A stretch of DNA of 64,000 nucleotides from Elysia crispata (lineage: Eukaryota > Mollusca > Gastropoda > Plakobranchidae), in the NCBI GenBank assembly GCA_033675545.1, contig JAWDGP010007415.1, forward strand, positions 42,501 to 106,500, in the 5' to 3' direction. Positions 33,678 to 45,331 of this stretch are shown here, in pieces (position 1 is the first letter of the stretch; every line of letters starts with the position of its first letter). The notes below the pieces were generated by a model, which did not search any database, was not told the origin of the DNA, and worked only from the letters and a program-made list of their open reading frames with translations. The position numbers and the translations under genes were made by a program.

Positions 33678-33833
33678 CTTGTTTTTAATCGGGAAGCAGA
33701 GCTTTCAGAGTTCTATACTCTTCAATCTCTTCATCCATTTTGGCAATTTCTTGCCTTTTTGCCCGAAGTGCAATTTCCAGCTCCCGAGCCTCTTCTATGG
33801 CTCTAGCTCTTTCCTGTATAACAACGTTGACGT
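33678..33833 (-). CDS. Coiled-coil exon cassette E8
   Basis: Acceptor GCTTTCTTCCCAG, then D-V-N-V-V-I-Q-E-R-A and a core of the same length as all others (R-E-L-E-I-A-L-R-A-K-R-Q-E-I, E-E-I-E-E-Y), ending R-T-L-K-A-L-L-P-D and TAA at 33685-33687, then AAACAAG|GTATTTG. It is the most diverged intact core, lacking the E-E-L start, yet it keeps the frame and the helix-forming composition. Confidence 0.58.
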
Positions 33834-34070
33834 CTGGGAAGAAAGCAAATGTTGGATTCTAAAAAATATGTTTATTAATAGCATGCAGTTGCAGTGTTTT
33901 ACATTCAAAATATTTTTCCCCTTTGTACGGATTGCGTGAACTTTTCTTATCATTTCGATGTCATTAACTGGTCATATAAATTGACTAGAAATTCTATTAA
34001 TCAGTTTTCCATGCTTTGCCTAATTCCAGGGGACTTTCAATCCCTTACCGGGGAGACCTTTGACTGGATA
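33834..34070 (-). repeat. Intron copy upstream of E8 joined to a piece of block D
   Basis: The first 95 bases match other cassette introns. At about 33928 the sequence switches to the motif also found at 14463-14580, 23385-23500 and 41105-41220. Confidence 0.6.
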
Positions 34071-35010
34071 GACAAGAGAAAAGGGTCTTTTTTTTAGATG
34101 ATCCCTATCTTATTCTTTTAAATTCTTATAAGTATGAACTAGGGGCCTGTCGAAAGTTCTCTGCTTAAACTCTTATCTATTCACGTTTCTGTTTCCAAAT
34201 ATTGGCAAACAAGGTAATCAAATAGCATTCTGAAATATTGAAAATTAAAATTCAAGCTAAACGTGGTATCCAAGACATATTTTTTTCAAGACAATACAAA
34301 AGAAACGCACCTCTCAAAATCTGTCTCCGGCGTCTCCTTGACATTTTTCTGCGCCGCTGTATTCTGTTAAAAAAAAAATATTACAGGATATGACAGCTTT
34401 TCATTTTAGATTTCGCAGAACAAAATACATGTATTGATATCACAGTTCCACTAATGGATATATATTCTAATATTCCATAAATATATATTGAGTAGTAGGG
34501 CTTATACAGGAAAGATTGGAGGCATACATTTATGCCTCATACCATACAAGTGGACTTTGTTTCAACAGAGTCGATGATATCAGTCCTTAAGTTTCCAAAC
34601 GATCTCAAAATGTTCATTATTTAAACCAAATATGGCTGTCATGTTTTTAAGCGTCGGGCACTAGAATTAAGGTTTTGAAAGTAAAATTTCCTGCAATAGC
34701 AATCTGAAAAACTTCTATTAGGACACAATATTGGACAAAATACACGTCTTTTAACAAGCCTAAAAAATTCTTAGATTCTGTAGTAGTACAAAAACATGCA
34801 CCATTTGTGGCATGTGTCTTCATGCTCCCTGTCAAATGTACAAATCCAGAAATGTGCTTTTTAAGGGTATGCTTTTTAGAAGAGTATTTTTTTTAAAGAA
34901 ATATTGGCTCTGTTGATATTTATAAATTTCCATAAAAAACACACACACAAATCCAACCAATCAAAAGAAAATAGAGATAAAAACACTAAAAGAGGAGGGA
35001 GAGGAAGCGA
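34071..35010. other. No supported gene
   Basis: AT-rich. The open frame at 34647-34835 has no support. Confidence 0.5.
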
Positions 35011-35150
<140 letters not shown>

Positions 35151-35426
35151 AAATATTCTGAAGGTTATATGCTTAGAACTGTTTTAGGGTCCAACCATAC
35201 AAGTATCTCCGACTACCCCCTCCCCCTGGAAAATTTTTTGAAAATAAAATGGTGCAAAACTGGGCATTTTGGTGAATTTTGGTAATGCTTTTGACGGTTT
35301 CAAAGGCGTCACTTTATGAGCAATAAGAGGGTGTGAAGATGGATTGTCTTTTTTTTTTATTTTCTGTTATAGAGCATACTTTCGGAGGCAGCTAACCCCT
35401 ACCCCCATCCCCCAGAGAGAGAGAGA

Positions 35427-35657
35427 GACTTAATAGAGATGGGCACACACACACACACTAGAAGTTTGAATTTCCAAGAACTGATACAAAAGTTTCGAGA
35501 AATTTTTGGAATTCCTGGGTGACGTCCCTTGATGGTCACTTCCCGGCAATGAGCGGAGCAAGCTCCGTAATATGTATAACAAGTTCTAGTTTGATTAGAC
35601 ACAATCACAGGGGTAGGGACATATAGTGAAAAGCTCTCTTCAGATCATAATCTATTT
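35427..35657 (-). repeat. R repeat, copy 2
   Basis: Nearly identical to 15880-16108, including the CGGAGCTTGCTCCG hairpin, and joined at the same base to the 3' tail of retrotransposon copy B. The shared flank means A and B were either duplicated with their surroundings or inserted into the same sequence. Confidence 0.7.
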
Positions 35658-35658
35658 T

Positions 35659-36680
35659 TCAGTTTTCATATGAATTTATTGATATCAATAAAACATATAT
35701 AATATACAAATCGCTGAAAACAGCAATCTTGGAGTGCAGCTGAGAGGCAGCATGTCGGGCCCGTGTCCATAGGTTGGCCCGGGTCGAGTGGTGTCGGAAA
35801 CTGTACAGTCCTTCACTTTGTTCACCACTCAGGAAGGCATCGACCGGGATGTCATCGTTAGGTTGGAGGAGGTGGCTCATACCGCTGGCTATTGTGTCCC
35901 TCAGCTGACTCCATGCGGTATGAGAGACCACCTCGTCGTCCGAGCTCAGGAGCTGGCTTGCCCGTGCTACGGTCCATATGTCCGCATCCTCGACTAGGGG
36001 GGTAATGGCTAGCCCCCTACTCTCCTGTTGGCGTGAAACAGCGCCCGGGAGGTGGCTGCGGGGACTCTCGCTATATTCCTCATTAGGGATCGCGCCTGAT
36101 CGTCGATCTCCCGCAGCAGGTCTTTCTTGACTCTCCCGGACGCTAGATGATGGGAGAGGGATGGGATGAGCTGTGACCGTAGCACTTCTAGTTTTTGCCA
36201 GGGCACCAGTAGGGATTCCTGGAGGAGATTCATTTTTGGGGGAAGCTCCGTACCTGGGCGATAGAGCAGCTTTGCTCCTGTTGGGATGCCCAGGTAGGTC
36301 TCGGTGTCTTCTTCCCCCAGGGTCTTGACGGCGCCCCCTTGGATCCTGAGCTTGGGCGCAGGAACTACCGTTCCTCCTCGGAAGGTCAGGGACGAGCACT
36401 TGACCGGGTTAAATGATAGGCCGATACTGGTGGCTGTTTGGTCCATCCGGTCAAGCGTCGTCTGTAGGTCGGCAGGTGTCCGGGCTAGCACTGCGGTGTC
36501 ATCCGCGTAGGTTGTATTCCCGACAGTCCTGTCGAGAACTTGGATTCCCTGGCCTTCCGCGGCCGCCCTGACGAGGGGTTCACTGGCTAGGTTGAAGATG
36601 ATGGGGAACAAGAATCGCCCTGCCTCACGCCGGATACTGGCTGTGCCTCGACCGATCCCTCCCCACAGACAAATTCCCAA
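35659..36680 (-). pseudogene. Copy B: RT palm (YADD) and thumb
   Basis: Frames 36009-36680 and 35659-36399 together carry F-P-I-I-F-N-L-A-S-E-P-L-V, T-Y-A-D-D-T-A-V-L (YADD at 36498-36509), the L-G-I-P block and the thumb to R-A-R-H-A-A-S-Q-L-H. The two frames meet at the one-base deletion near 36015. The last residues come from the 3' tail. Confidence 0.8.
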
Positions 36681-38617
36681 TGATTGTCAGTGTATATGTC
36701 TGTGAGGTGCTGTCGGAGTAGGTCCGGGATCGGCAGGCTCTGGAACAGCTGGCCTAGCACCGGGTGAGGTATAGCTCCGAAAGCGTTAGTGAGGTCTAAC
36801 CAGGCGATGGACAGGTCCCCGTAGTTCTTTTTGGCCTCGTCAATGGCGGTTTGTAGGAGGAACGTGTGTTCCTGGATCCCACGGACGCCTGGCAGAAAGC
36901 CCTTCTGTTCTGCCGACAGCCATCCGTGGGACGTCGCTATTCTGGTGAGTCTACTGGCCAGGATGCCGGAGTAGAGCTTGTAAAGCGTGCTCAGCAGGCT
37001 GATTGGCCGGAAGTTGCTGGGGTCATCGGTATCCCCTTTCTTATGGATCATGATCGTGCGTGATTGTTTCCAAGAGGACGGGATCCCCAGGGCATGGACC
37101 GCCGACAGGACCGTTTGGAGAAGGGAGCCGGTCCTGTCAATGACTTTCAAATGTCTCCATTCTATGCGATCCATGCCTGGGGATGTATTGACTGTCCTGC
37201 GGAGACGTCCTAGGACTTCATCCGCGGAGGGAGGAGACTGGAGCGCTTCCAATTCTTCTTCGGTTGGCGGCTCCCAGCTGCAATTGTCAAAGAGTCTCCT
37301 CGCCTCCGCCACTTGGTCTCTGCTGACCGTCCTGTGGTGGTACGTCTCCGCGATGTACTGACGTAAACGGTCCCGTCCTCCGGAGTAGAATGGGGATTCC
37401 TCTCCCAGCACCTTCCGTAGGGCCTTCCTTGGATAGCGCCTATAGAGTTTTTGTAGTTTGGAGGCGTCCTCCGGCCTGTGGTGATACTGCCGCCGCACCC
37501 TCCGTTGTTGATGGCGATGTTGGTTCCTCCGCCGCCTCTGCTGGATACCGGCGGAGGACCTGGGCGCGGGATCAGCTTCATTGGTGTCGGCCGGAGGGGC
37601 CCTTCTTCGGGCGCTGTTGGTGTTGCTCGTAGCCACCGAGGTCCTTGACAAAAGTCTGTTCGCGACCTTGAGGAGTTCCCTCGTGAATCCCTCTATGGTT
37701 TGGTCAAGGTTGCCTCGGTGGCATCCAAGGAAGGCTTCCTTCCATCTAGCTGAGAACGCAGCTCTCGTGACGGTCTCCTCATCGTCGTGGGTGTCCACAG
37801 CTAAGCTGTCTTCACCCGCCTCAATGGAGTCTCCTTCCTGGTTAACTCCAGAGACTCTTGTACCCCCTGAGACCCGAGGAGACGTCACTTCCGGCATCCT
37901 GTCCTGCCAGCCGGGCTGAGGTATGCCGCCGTCGTCGTCGTCGGTATCTTGGGTGGGGGCCGGGGGCGTGTTCACTGCTGGCGCGGGCCAGCTGGCCCTC
38001 TGTCCTTCCCCGGGGATGTCCCAGACACTATCGATCTCGGCGGCAACCGGCTGGTCTTGGTGAGGAGGTCCTTCAGGGCCCGTGGGAGAAATGTCTGGGG
38101 TATGTATCAATCCCACGGGACTTGGAGGAGAGTTGTTGGTATCCTCGGTCGGGGTGGTGTGGGGCGTCATCGGGGAGCCCATCTCTGTCCATGGCTCCCC
38201 TCTCGTGGGTGTTGTAAACAAGTCGCCAGAGTCGTCTGGTCCCACACCATCGAGACCTTGTTGGACCCGCTCATTGAGGTAGATCCCCCCCGTGCTGCCC
38301 CCGCTGGTGTCAATGTTTCTGATAGCGGCCACCAGCGTCGGGGACAGCTCTACTGTGGCGTGTTTAGTGTCCATTATTGTAGGGGGGGATGCGGGTCCTG
38401 GCCACGTGCTTAGCCCCGGCCGAGGAGTGGCACGGACTTCCACTTCTGCTTCTACCTGGGGGAGGCTGTTATGGTCCTCCCCGCGCCCCGCGCTAAGATG
38501 TTGGCCGCGGGGCTCTGGACGATCTGTCTCCGGGAGGCTTGGGATATCAGCGTCATCCTCCCTCTCCCCCGCGCTTTCTACATCGTCGCGGGGGGGGGGG
38601 GAGGCTATCTTCATCAT
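36587..38617 (-). pseudogene. Copy B: linker and RT fingers/palm
   Basis: The longest real coding frame in the window (676 codons). A disordered Pro-rich linker and an Arg-rich patch come first, then the RT motifs I-H-K-K-G-D, N-F-R-P-I-S-L-L, E-Q-K-G-F-L-P-G, A-W-L-D-L-T-N-A-F and G-V-R-Q-G-D-S. The private nonsense codon of copy A is absent (W-E-F-V reads through). After R-Q-G-D-S a one-base loss, shared with A, diverts the frame to a stop; the correct continuation is in the frame of the YADD segment. Confidence 0.85.
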
Positions 38618-39532
38618 GGTCCTCCCCCTCGTCCGTGCTCTGGTTTCTAACTCCTCCCGGTAGGTCTTCCCGGGCTGCGGTAGTCAGACGGGGCGTCTCC
38701 GACCGCACTGGCCTTCTTGGTGAGTCGGCGGCCGGTATTACTTCGTCCCCGTCGTTTATCCTTCCGTGCTCGTCCTGTCTCTCTTTACTGGTGAGGGAGC
38801 TTCCTTTTCGCTGTGCCGGTGCGGGGACTGGCGGGCCTGCTCTAGGGCGTTTGGGGCCCGTCGCTTTCGTTCGTCTGGGTCCGCCGCACCGGTGCTCCCT
38901 CGTCACTAGGCCGGCCATCGTTGTATCGCAGTAAGTGCATTTCCACAGTCTCCTGCCCATCTGGATTCCATGCCTCCGGACCAGGTGATGATCTAGACTT
39001 GTTGCAACCGTGACTCCGGAGGCACTCGTGACGAAGTTGCAATCTTGTACTGGGCAGGAGCTGGGCCTGGCCGGCTACAGCAGGACGAGCGTACCATCAT
39101 CCCGCAGCTCGGTTGAGCCTACCTCCTGAGGGGCTCCTCCAGGGCCCTGACTCCGGTGCAGGAGCGTGATAGGTGGCGGTTCCCGGCGTGCAGCGTTGTT
39201 GTGGCGTAGCCGCATCTTCTACACCGGAAAGCCGCCACAATCCTAGCGTCGTGCTGCTCCTGCAGGTGTCGCAGGGCGTCCCTATGGTTGGATTTCTTCC
39301 GCCTCCAGGAGGCTGGGGGGCGACAAAGGTCGCAAGTGATGATCCCCGGAATCGGTAGGGGGAACGTGATCTTCTCCCCCTGGATGGCTCCCCGCAGCTT
39401 GAGTTCCTCCTGTCCCGCCCCTGTCCCCTCCAGTGGCTGGCCGGCCTCTAATGATGAAGTGGGCGTCGGCCGGCTCTCGATGGTGTGGTGTGGAGGGGAC
39501 CTACGTGATGTTGATGTTACGGGGGTGGGCAC
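38553..39532 (-). pseudogene. Copy B: zinc-finger N-terminal region
   Basis: Finger 1 is intact here: C-D-L-C followed by H-R-D-A-L-R-H-L-Q-E-Q-H. It is followed by finger 2 (C-R-R-C-G-Y-A-T-T-T), then the shared frameshift, finger 3 and finger 4 (C-T-Y-C-D-T-T-M-A-G). Downstream are P-K-R-P-R and Ser/Arg-rich stretches that could act in RNA binding or nuclear import; that is inference. Confidence 0.75.
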
Positions 39533-39645
39533 GTTGGGCTCTGGATGTCCCGCCCCTGCCCCTCGGGTATCTGGCCGGCCTCAGCTGTAGAGATTGGAAG
39601 GGGCCGGCTTTCTTTAGTCCTTTGTGGAGGGAACAGTCTTTGTGT

Positions 39646-40644
39646 TAACACATCACTGTGACTTCTTGCTGCCGCTGGATAGCTTAAGTTATACCAAATT
39701 GATTTCAGACCCTCTTGTTGTATACTTGTATCATAATAGTATTTAGTATTTTGACCAAATAGCTCGTTTTTTATTTCGTGTTTTCCTAGCAGATATTAGT
39801 ATATAAATGGCTAAAAAATCATCAAGATCTTCTAAAAATGAATCCTCCATTACAAAAATGCTTATTTTTCCTTCTCAAATAAAAGATGTGTTGTTATTTT
39901 TTCAACTTTTAAAAATTGAATTGAATCACCGAAACTTAAAGTTTTCAAGTCAGAGGTATACAGAAGCCATGCCACGTCTGTTTTCTTCGACTCAGATGCA
40001 TGGAATAATCATCGTGATAATGTTTCACAAAACCCACCAAAATCTAGGCTCAGAGCCAGCCAACCATTCAAGCTGCCTCTAACCTATCGGGTTTACCTTA
40101 CAGTGTGGAGATGCATTCAGAGTGATAGTTAACCAATGGGCGGAACTAACGGATACCTGATAGTTCGGAACGACAGTCTCATTGATAGCCTTGTGTGGCC
40201 CATCTTTGTTATAAGGTTAAAGCCCATAGTCTGAAATCATGATCAGATTATGTCATATTCCTTAAATAGATAGATCTCACAGCTCTTTACCAAAGGATCC
40301 AAGACCCCATCTGCCCCCCATATATAGGCCTATATATACAAACACACGCACACATACATATATTTATGTATATTTATAGATATAGAAGATCTTACCTTAA
40401 ATTCTCTTCATATGTCACTAGTGTTTCAAGCGGAGGGCAAAGGTGTAACAAATATATTAAAGATAACAAAAAAAAATTTTTCCTGCAACAACAGAAATCA
40501 AGGAGTTAACTCCTATAAAAAAAAAATTGCATTTTCAAGCAATTAAAATTGGACAGACAATGCAGAATAGTTTCTTGCTTTCGGTAAAAATCAGTTGACG
40601 TTTATTACTGAAAGACTTGCGACAAAAAAAGTTCAATAAAAATT
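39646..40644. other. No supported gene
   Basis: AT-rich, with a small TA/CA-rich patch near 40320-40390. The frame at 39807-40082 has no domain and no copy. Confidence 0.5.
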
Positions 40645-41777
40645 ACAGCTGTCCTTCACATGCATGGAGAGATCTTTTAAGCACATCGCTACAGACCTTG
40701 CATAGAATTTCAGTAGGGGAAAGAGACCCATAAAATGCTTATTCCCAAAACAATCTGAAACCAGAATTTGTGGTAATCAAGGAAGAGACCAACCATGAAC
40801 ACGGAAACAACCCAGATAGGAATATCGATAGGATATCGTTCGATCTGCCTCTCGCGCAAGCAGCTTGGTCCTCAATTAATAAGGAGCGTGCCATCATCCT
40901 TTTCAAGTCACTTCCGTCTCCTTCCAACCCCGTCTTTCTCGGATCCAGAGTTCACCAGAACAGATGTGGATTTAGGATGATCTAAGAACACAGAATATCC
41001 TGCTGATAGGTCGCGCCCTATACCCTATAACCTCATAAGTATATGTGATTCAGATGGCTGCGGACAAGAAACCGAAAACCCTGTTGTAGCCACTGTAGCT
41101 TTTGCGTGAACTTTTCTTATCATTTCGATGTCATTAACTGGTCATATAAATTGACTAGAAATTCTATTAATCAGTTTTCCATGCCTTGCCTAATTCCAGG
41201 GGACTTTCAATCCCTTGCCTAGGATTTGAAAGTTATGATACTGGCTTCATCATTTTGATCAGTGAAACCTCATCTTTGTCTGGTTTAATGTAGGCATAAG
41301 AATGTGATGTTTCTGCAACTTTAGCATCAGTATCTGTATTCTTAGAGGGCATCAAAGGGCAAATTTTGATTACATCGGTCAGAGGTTTGTCGTCAATTTT
41401 AACTTCTCTCTTTCTCTCTCACCTGTGTTTATGCAAATTCTCGCAAGCAAATACCAAAGCAATTGTTCCGTTTGAGAATTCTTTTTCTTTCCTGTTTAGA
41501 AATGAGGAGGAGTAAAACTCGTCACCCTACTTGCCCGAGTAATGACCCTTACCCATACTTATTTGCACCAACAATCATTGCAACATATAAAGATGAATCA
41601 GAATATCCCTGTGTTTGACAGGTATGGACAAGAAGCTTAACATGGCTGATTATATTTTTGTGTGAGTAGACCAGTGACATTCTAGTTCCTACTGAATGCT
41701 CATCCATAGAGAATGTTTGATCTGTGGAGCGTCTTCTGCGGTGTCTGAATTTTCTTGAATTGTCTGGAGTTCCCAGA
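40645..41777. repeat. Duplicated block D3
   Basis: Matches the last two thirds of D1 and D2 (from the counterpart of about 14000 onward). The piggyBac-like internal part is absent, so this copy is truncated on its left. Confidence 0.7.
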
Positions 41778-42003
41778 TTAACTTCCATTTTGTTGATCTT
41801 CAATCTTTTTCTTGAGGAAGTCATTGGCCAGGCGACACGAATCCTCAATGGCTGCCTGTCGCATCTTCCGCCTGGTCTCGTTCCACAACCTCTGGGAGAT
41901 GTCTAGGTGCGTGCATATGATGTCGTTCTCTGGAACCCAGGAACCGAGGGGTCCCACCACCAGTGGTAGGACGGTCCCGAGGTGGCCGTACTTCTCCGTC
42001 TTG
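41778..42003 (-). pseudogene. R2/NeSL-type endonuclease C-terminal fragment (D3 copy)
   Basis: Contains A-D/Y-D-K-T-E-K-Y-G-H-L-G, V-L-P-L-V-V-G-P-L-G-S-W and the W-N-E-T-R-R-K end. It is cut just before D-K-T-E-K and joined to a linker scrap (R-D-L-L-T-Y), the same scrap found at 24990-25011, so D2 and D3 share an internal-deletion history. Confidence 0.7.
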
Positions 42004-42824
42004 TCATAAGTGAGGAGGTCTCTCAGGTCCTGCGGTAGGGCCGTCTGGTGTTACTATATGTTTTTATTAGAGGAGAGAGCTTCCGGATCTTGTCACGCCC
42101 GGGACCGGTTGGCTACCTTGCTGAGCCGGTTCCGTCGACCGGGCCCAGCGCCTTTCCGGAAATAGATGTTACTAAATTAGAAGTGGCGGGTTAGTCCCTC
42201 CTGGACCGGTTTGCCGGCCCGGGCTAGTTGTTTTGTAAACAAAGGTCTCGACCAGATCTAAATATCGCTTGGCCGCTCTTACAGGCAGCGCCCTACAATA
42301 GTGGATAATTTGCAAGTGATCTTTGTACAAAATATATTATACGATAAGAATTACTCCTAAGGTAGTGACTTAGATCATATACTCTCTAAATAACAACAGA
42401 ATAAATTTGAAATTTAAGAGGGCGGAGGCCCCTTTTCGACTCGAGAATTCGGTTTTGACAGGCAGATATTGAAAAACGGAATGTAGAGTGTAGTAGAGTG
42501 GAGTGTAGTAGAATGTAGTTAAACGTTTGACAGTGAGAACAAAGTTTGGAACTGAACTGAGGGGGAAGAAAAACGAAGATTATGGACGGTTATCGAGTCG
42601 AGTTGGCACCGCCACCGAGAGGCAGGGCAACGGATGAGAGAATGGAAATGAAACAGATGATTTGGTTGGTGATAATAGTAAATACAGGCCTATCACAGTT
42701 AAGTCCGGACCAGCCTGTTAGTAAATAAAACTAAGGGATGTAGAATGTACTGTAAGAATATACTGTAGAATTTGGGATCTGATGAAAAAATATAACACTA
42801 AAAATCCAGATCACAGGGGTGTAA
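42004..42824 (-). repeat. GC-rich block and putative retrotransposon leader
   Basis: Bases 42004-42402 copy 25012-25375. Bases 42403-42824 resemble 48930-49130 upstream of the 46580 ATG in several short stretches (GAGTTGG...CC, CAGCC.GTT.GTAAATA). Taken as the element's leader. Confidence 0.5.
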
Positions 42825-43192
42825 AAGTTCCTGGGTTCCTATCTATGAACATGGGTATATAAAAAGTTCCTGGATCTCCATCGTCTGTCCCTATCTAGCC
42901 TAAACTACCCTAGCTAGATCTGGGGCTAGTACTACACTAAAGAGGCGACACAGCACGGCACACACCTAATAGAGATGGGCACACACACACACACACTAGA
43001 AGCTTGAATTTCCAAGAACTGATACAGAAGTTTCGAGAAATTTTTGTAATTCCTGGGTGACGTCCCTTGATGGTCACTTCCCGAAAATGAGCGGAGCAAG
43101 CTCCGTAATATGTATAACAAGTTCTAGTTTGATTAGACACAGGGGTAGGGACATATAATGAAAAGCTCTCTTCAGATCATCATCTATTCAAT
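42825..43192 (-). repeat. R repeat, copy 3
   Basis: Fullest copy of the R repeat, continuing on its downstream side into the leader-like block. On its upstream side (minus strand) it is joined not to a retrotransposon tail but to a U2 snRNA 5' end. Confidence 0.65.
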
Positions 43193-43222
43193 TTGATCTT
43201 ATCCAAAAGGCCGAGAAGCGAT
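43193..43222 (-). ncRNA. U2 snRNA 5'-end fragment
   Basis: Minus-strand 43222 to 43193 starts ATCGCTTCTCGGCCTTTTGG and continues ATAAGATCAA. This equals the first 30 nucleotides of metazoan U2 snRNA except for A in place of C at position 21. The match begins exactly at U2 nucleotide 1. The branch-point pairing box that should follow is not there. It is a fragment, not a gene. Two further short U2-like words, ATATGTCC.CTA.CC and GGAGCTTGCTCCG, follow in the R repeat in U2 order, so the whole may be a strongly diverged U2-derived sequence; that part is inference. Confidence 0.75.
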
Positions 43223-43640
43223 GGACCTCCCCCTGCTCCGCGCTGTAGTGATGGTCGCGGGGCTCTGGACGTTCTTCTGTCGTCGGGAGGCTTGGTGAGT
43301 TCACGTCGTCCTCCCTCTAGCCCGCGCTTTCCACTTCGTCGCGTGGGGGGTCCAGTCTGGGTGGGGGAGGCTATCGTCTCCTTGGACCTCCTCCTCGTCC
43401 GTGCCTCGGTCGTCTTCTCCTCCCGGTAGGTCGTCCCGGGCTGCTGTGATGGGACGGGGCGTCTCCGGGCACACTCGGATGGTTCTTGGGTTGGCGGCCG
43501 GTCTGGTCTCGTCCCCGCCATCTCTAGGTCTCGCGGGCTCGTCCTACGTCACGCGTTGTGTGAGGGAGCGTCGTCTTGGCTGTGCCGGTGCGGGGGCTGG
43601 CGGGCCTCCTTGCTGGCGTTTAGGCCCGCCTGGTATATCA
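43223..43640 (-). pseudogene. R2/NeSL-type retrotransposon linker fragment
   Basis: A minus-strand frame at 43223-43521 matches the linker region of A and B around 18900-19300 at a subfamily level of divergence, with similar Pro/Arg/Gly-rich content. Its 3' end lies within a base or two of U2 nucleotide 1. No enzymatic motif is present. Confidence 0.6.

Positions 43641-43643
<3 letters not shown>

Positions 43644-43672
<29 letters not shown>
43644..43672. repeat. (TA)n microsatellite
   Basis: About 14 TA units at the 5' edge of the linker fragment. Confidence 0.9.
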
Positions 43673-43674
<2 letters not shown>

Positions 43675-44164
43675 AATGAGCAAGTCAATTTTTCCCTCTT
43701 CTAGCCTGTGGGAGGTCTTTGGGCAAGACCGAGTGTCCACAAGGCTCCACCCGCCCTCCCCATCCCTTATCAGAATTACGATGAAGCCGTGGACAGCAGG
43801 TGGTAGAAGAGCGCAAAGCAATAAGCATGATGTCACTGATGGCGAAACATTCAAGGTTGCCCAGCAGATGAGCCCAGTATATGGAGCAATGGTTCAGCAG
43901 AACAGCTCAGTATGAGCACGTCTCCTATAGAAAACCAATTGCACCCCGCTAAAGTTTGAAAGATCAATCATGACAAATCAAAATTCAAAAAGAAAGTAGA
44001 CGACGTGAATGAGTTGTCTGCGACAGGCAGGTCAGACTCGTCCGTTAGAGATTGCCATGTGCTAAAAGTGACACTCGATCGTCACCAAATGAAATACAAG
44101 TACAGCAATGTGAAAAATCAGAATAATGATACGAAAGGGAAAATCAGATAAAATCAAACAAGAA
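43673..44164. other. No supported gene
   Basis: The right part may hold the upstream side of the RTE-like fragment (Lys/Asn-rich frames); otherwise unassigned. Confidence 0.35.
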
Positions 44165-44475
44165 ATGCAAAGGATGAAAAAAATATTCTAGACATCAGCG
44201 AAGGCAGAATAATGGCAAGGTGCGGGGAAGATAACATCAGGAACGTTCGAAATTTTCTACATAGGAGGTAACAGAACATGAGAGAGAGGAGTGGCTATTT
44301 TACTGGACCAAGACATGGCAAAAACAGTCAAATGATATTGGACACCATCAAATACAGTTTTAATTTTAAATGAAAAAAGACACAATTTGAATAGATTTTA
44401 CACTCGATAAGCTGTGGCCCGGGTACTATCAGAATGAGAATGGAGAGCAAAAGGGGCTCTCGATACAGCTGGGTT
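44165..44475 (+). pseudogene. RTE-like LINE endonuclease fragment
   Basis: Plus-strand frames read M-K-K-N-I-L-D-I-S-E-G-R-I-M-A-R-C-G-E-D, then after a frame change G-V-A-I-L-L-D-Q-D-M-A-K-T-V-K, a stop, and Y-W-T-P-S-N-T-V-L-I-L-N. This corresponds to the I-L-G-I-S-E ... R-G-V-A-I-L-L-D part of apurinic-type endonucleases of RTE-like non-LTR elements. Stops and frameshifts mark it as old. No reverse transcriptase part was found nearby. Confidence 0.55.
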
Positions 44476-45292
44476 ATTGTCTCCTCACAAAGGAAGCTAT
44501 GTATTGACTTAGATTGGATAACATGTGGGATGAAATAATGAGGAAAATCTAGGGTGCTGGACCTTCCTATTGAACAAATTGAGTTGACAATATGTTCGCT
44601 CACTTCAATCGACGAGGTAACGGATTTAAGGTTTGTAAAGAGGGATTTATTTCGATTGCCAAGCGAACCTGAAGGATTGAGAAGAATTAGGCCCAGCTGA
44701 TTTTGGGCAACTTTAACATGAGGCGTTTATAAGAGGCACTATAAATTATGGGGTATCAGTCTCATGATATCACAGAAAAATTAATAGAGCCCGGACCAAC
44801 CGGTTGATACAACTAGCCACAAGTAGAAATAACCTAGAAATAAACTATACTCTATTAAGAATTTAAAAGAATTTTGTGTCCAGAAAACACTATCACAGAG
44901 TTCCTGAATGTCGCAGTTGTCGTCCAATGCGTTCAAATTTTAAAAGTTCATAATTTAGACAACCACTCAAAACTACGCTACTCTAGATTAGGCTTGTCCG
45001 AAAGAAAATCTTCAATAAGCGGTGACACGACACGGCTCACGTCTTGGAATTGGTGTACATGGAACACGATGCATACTTGGATTTGGCTCGGATTTGAGAG
45101 CGCAAATTCCTCGACTCTAATTCTGAATCTAATGGATAAGATTGTTTTTTTTTAATTTCAACATGGATAAGATTGTTTTTTTTAAATTTCTTGGCTCTAA
45201 TGGCAATATAATGCACTTTGATCTTGAACAAAAGGCAGAGCAGTGAGGTCAGACATGTGGCTATATCTATCTCGGAACAGAGATGATATGTT
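44476..45292. other. No supported gene
   Basis: May contain further decayed LINE sequence, but no motif could be placed. Confidence 0.4.
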
Positions 45293-45331
45293 GATTGACC
45301 CAGTTGTTGGGATACATGACGATAGAACAGC
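45293..45331. repeat. Single minisatellite monomer
   Basis: 39 bases matching the 49-bp minisatellite at 49325-52372 with one mismatch (CAGTTG for CAGCTG). It ends in GATAGAACAGC, which is repeated at 49325-49335 on the far side of the retrotransposon segment. Confidence 0.85.

Larger units (their letters stand above)
35658..39645 (-). mobile_element. R2/NeSL-type non-LTR retrotransposon, copy B
   Basis: Same layout as copy A and very similar to it, with about 60 more bases at the 5' side. It too lacks the zinc knuckle and endonuclease: the thumb is joined to the 3' tail at the same point. It shares with A the one-base deletion between fingers 2 and 3 (near 39138) and the frameshift right after R-Q-G-D-S (near 36605). 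Private damage includes a one-base deletion near 36015 that breaks the G-L-A-I-T-P frame. Confidence 0.85.
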
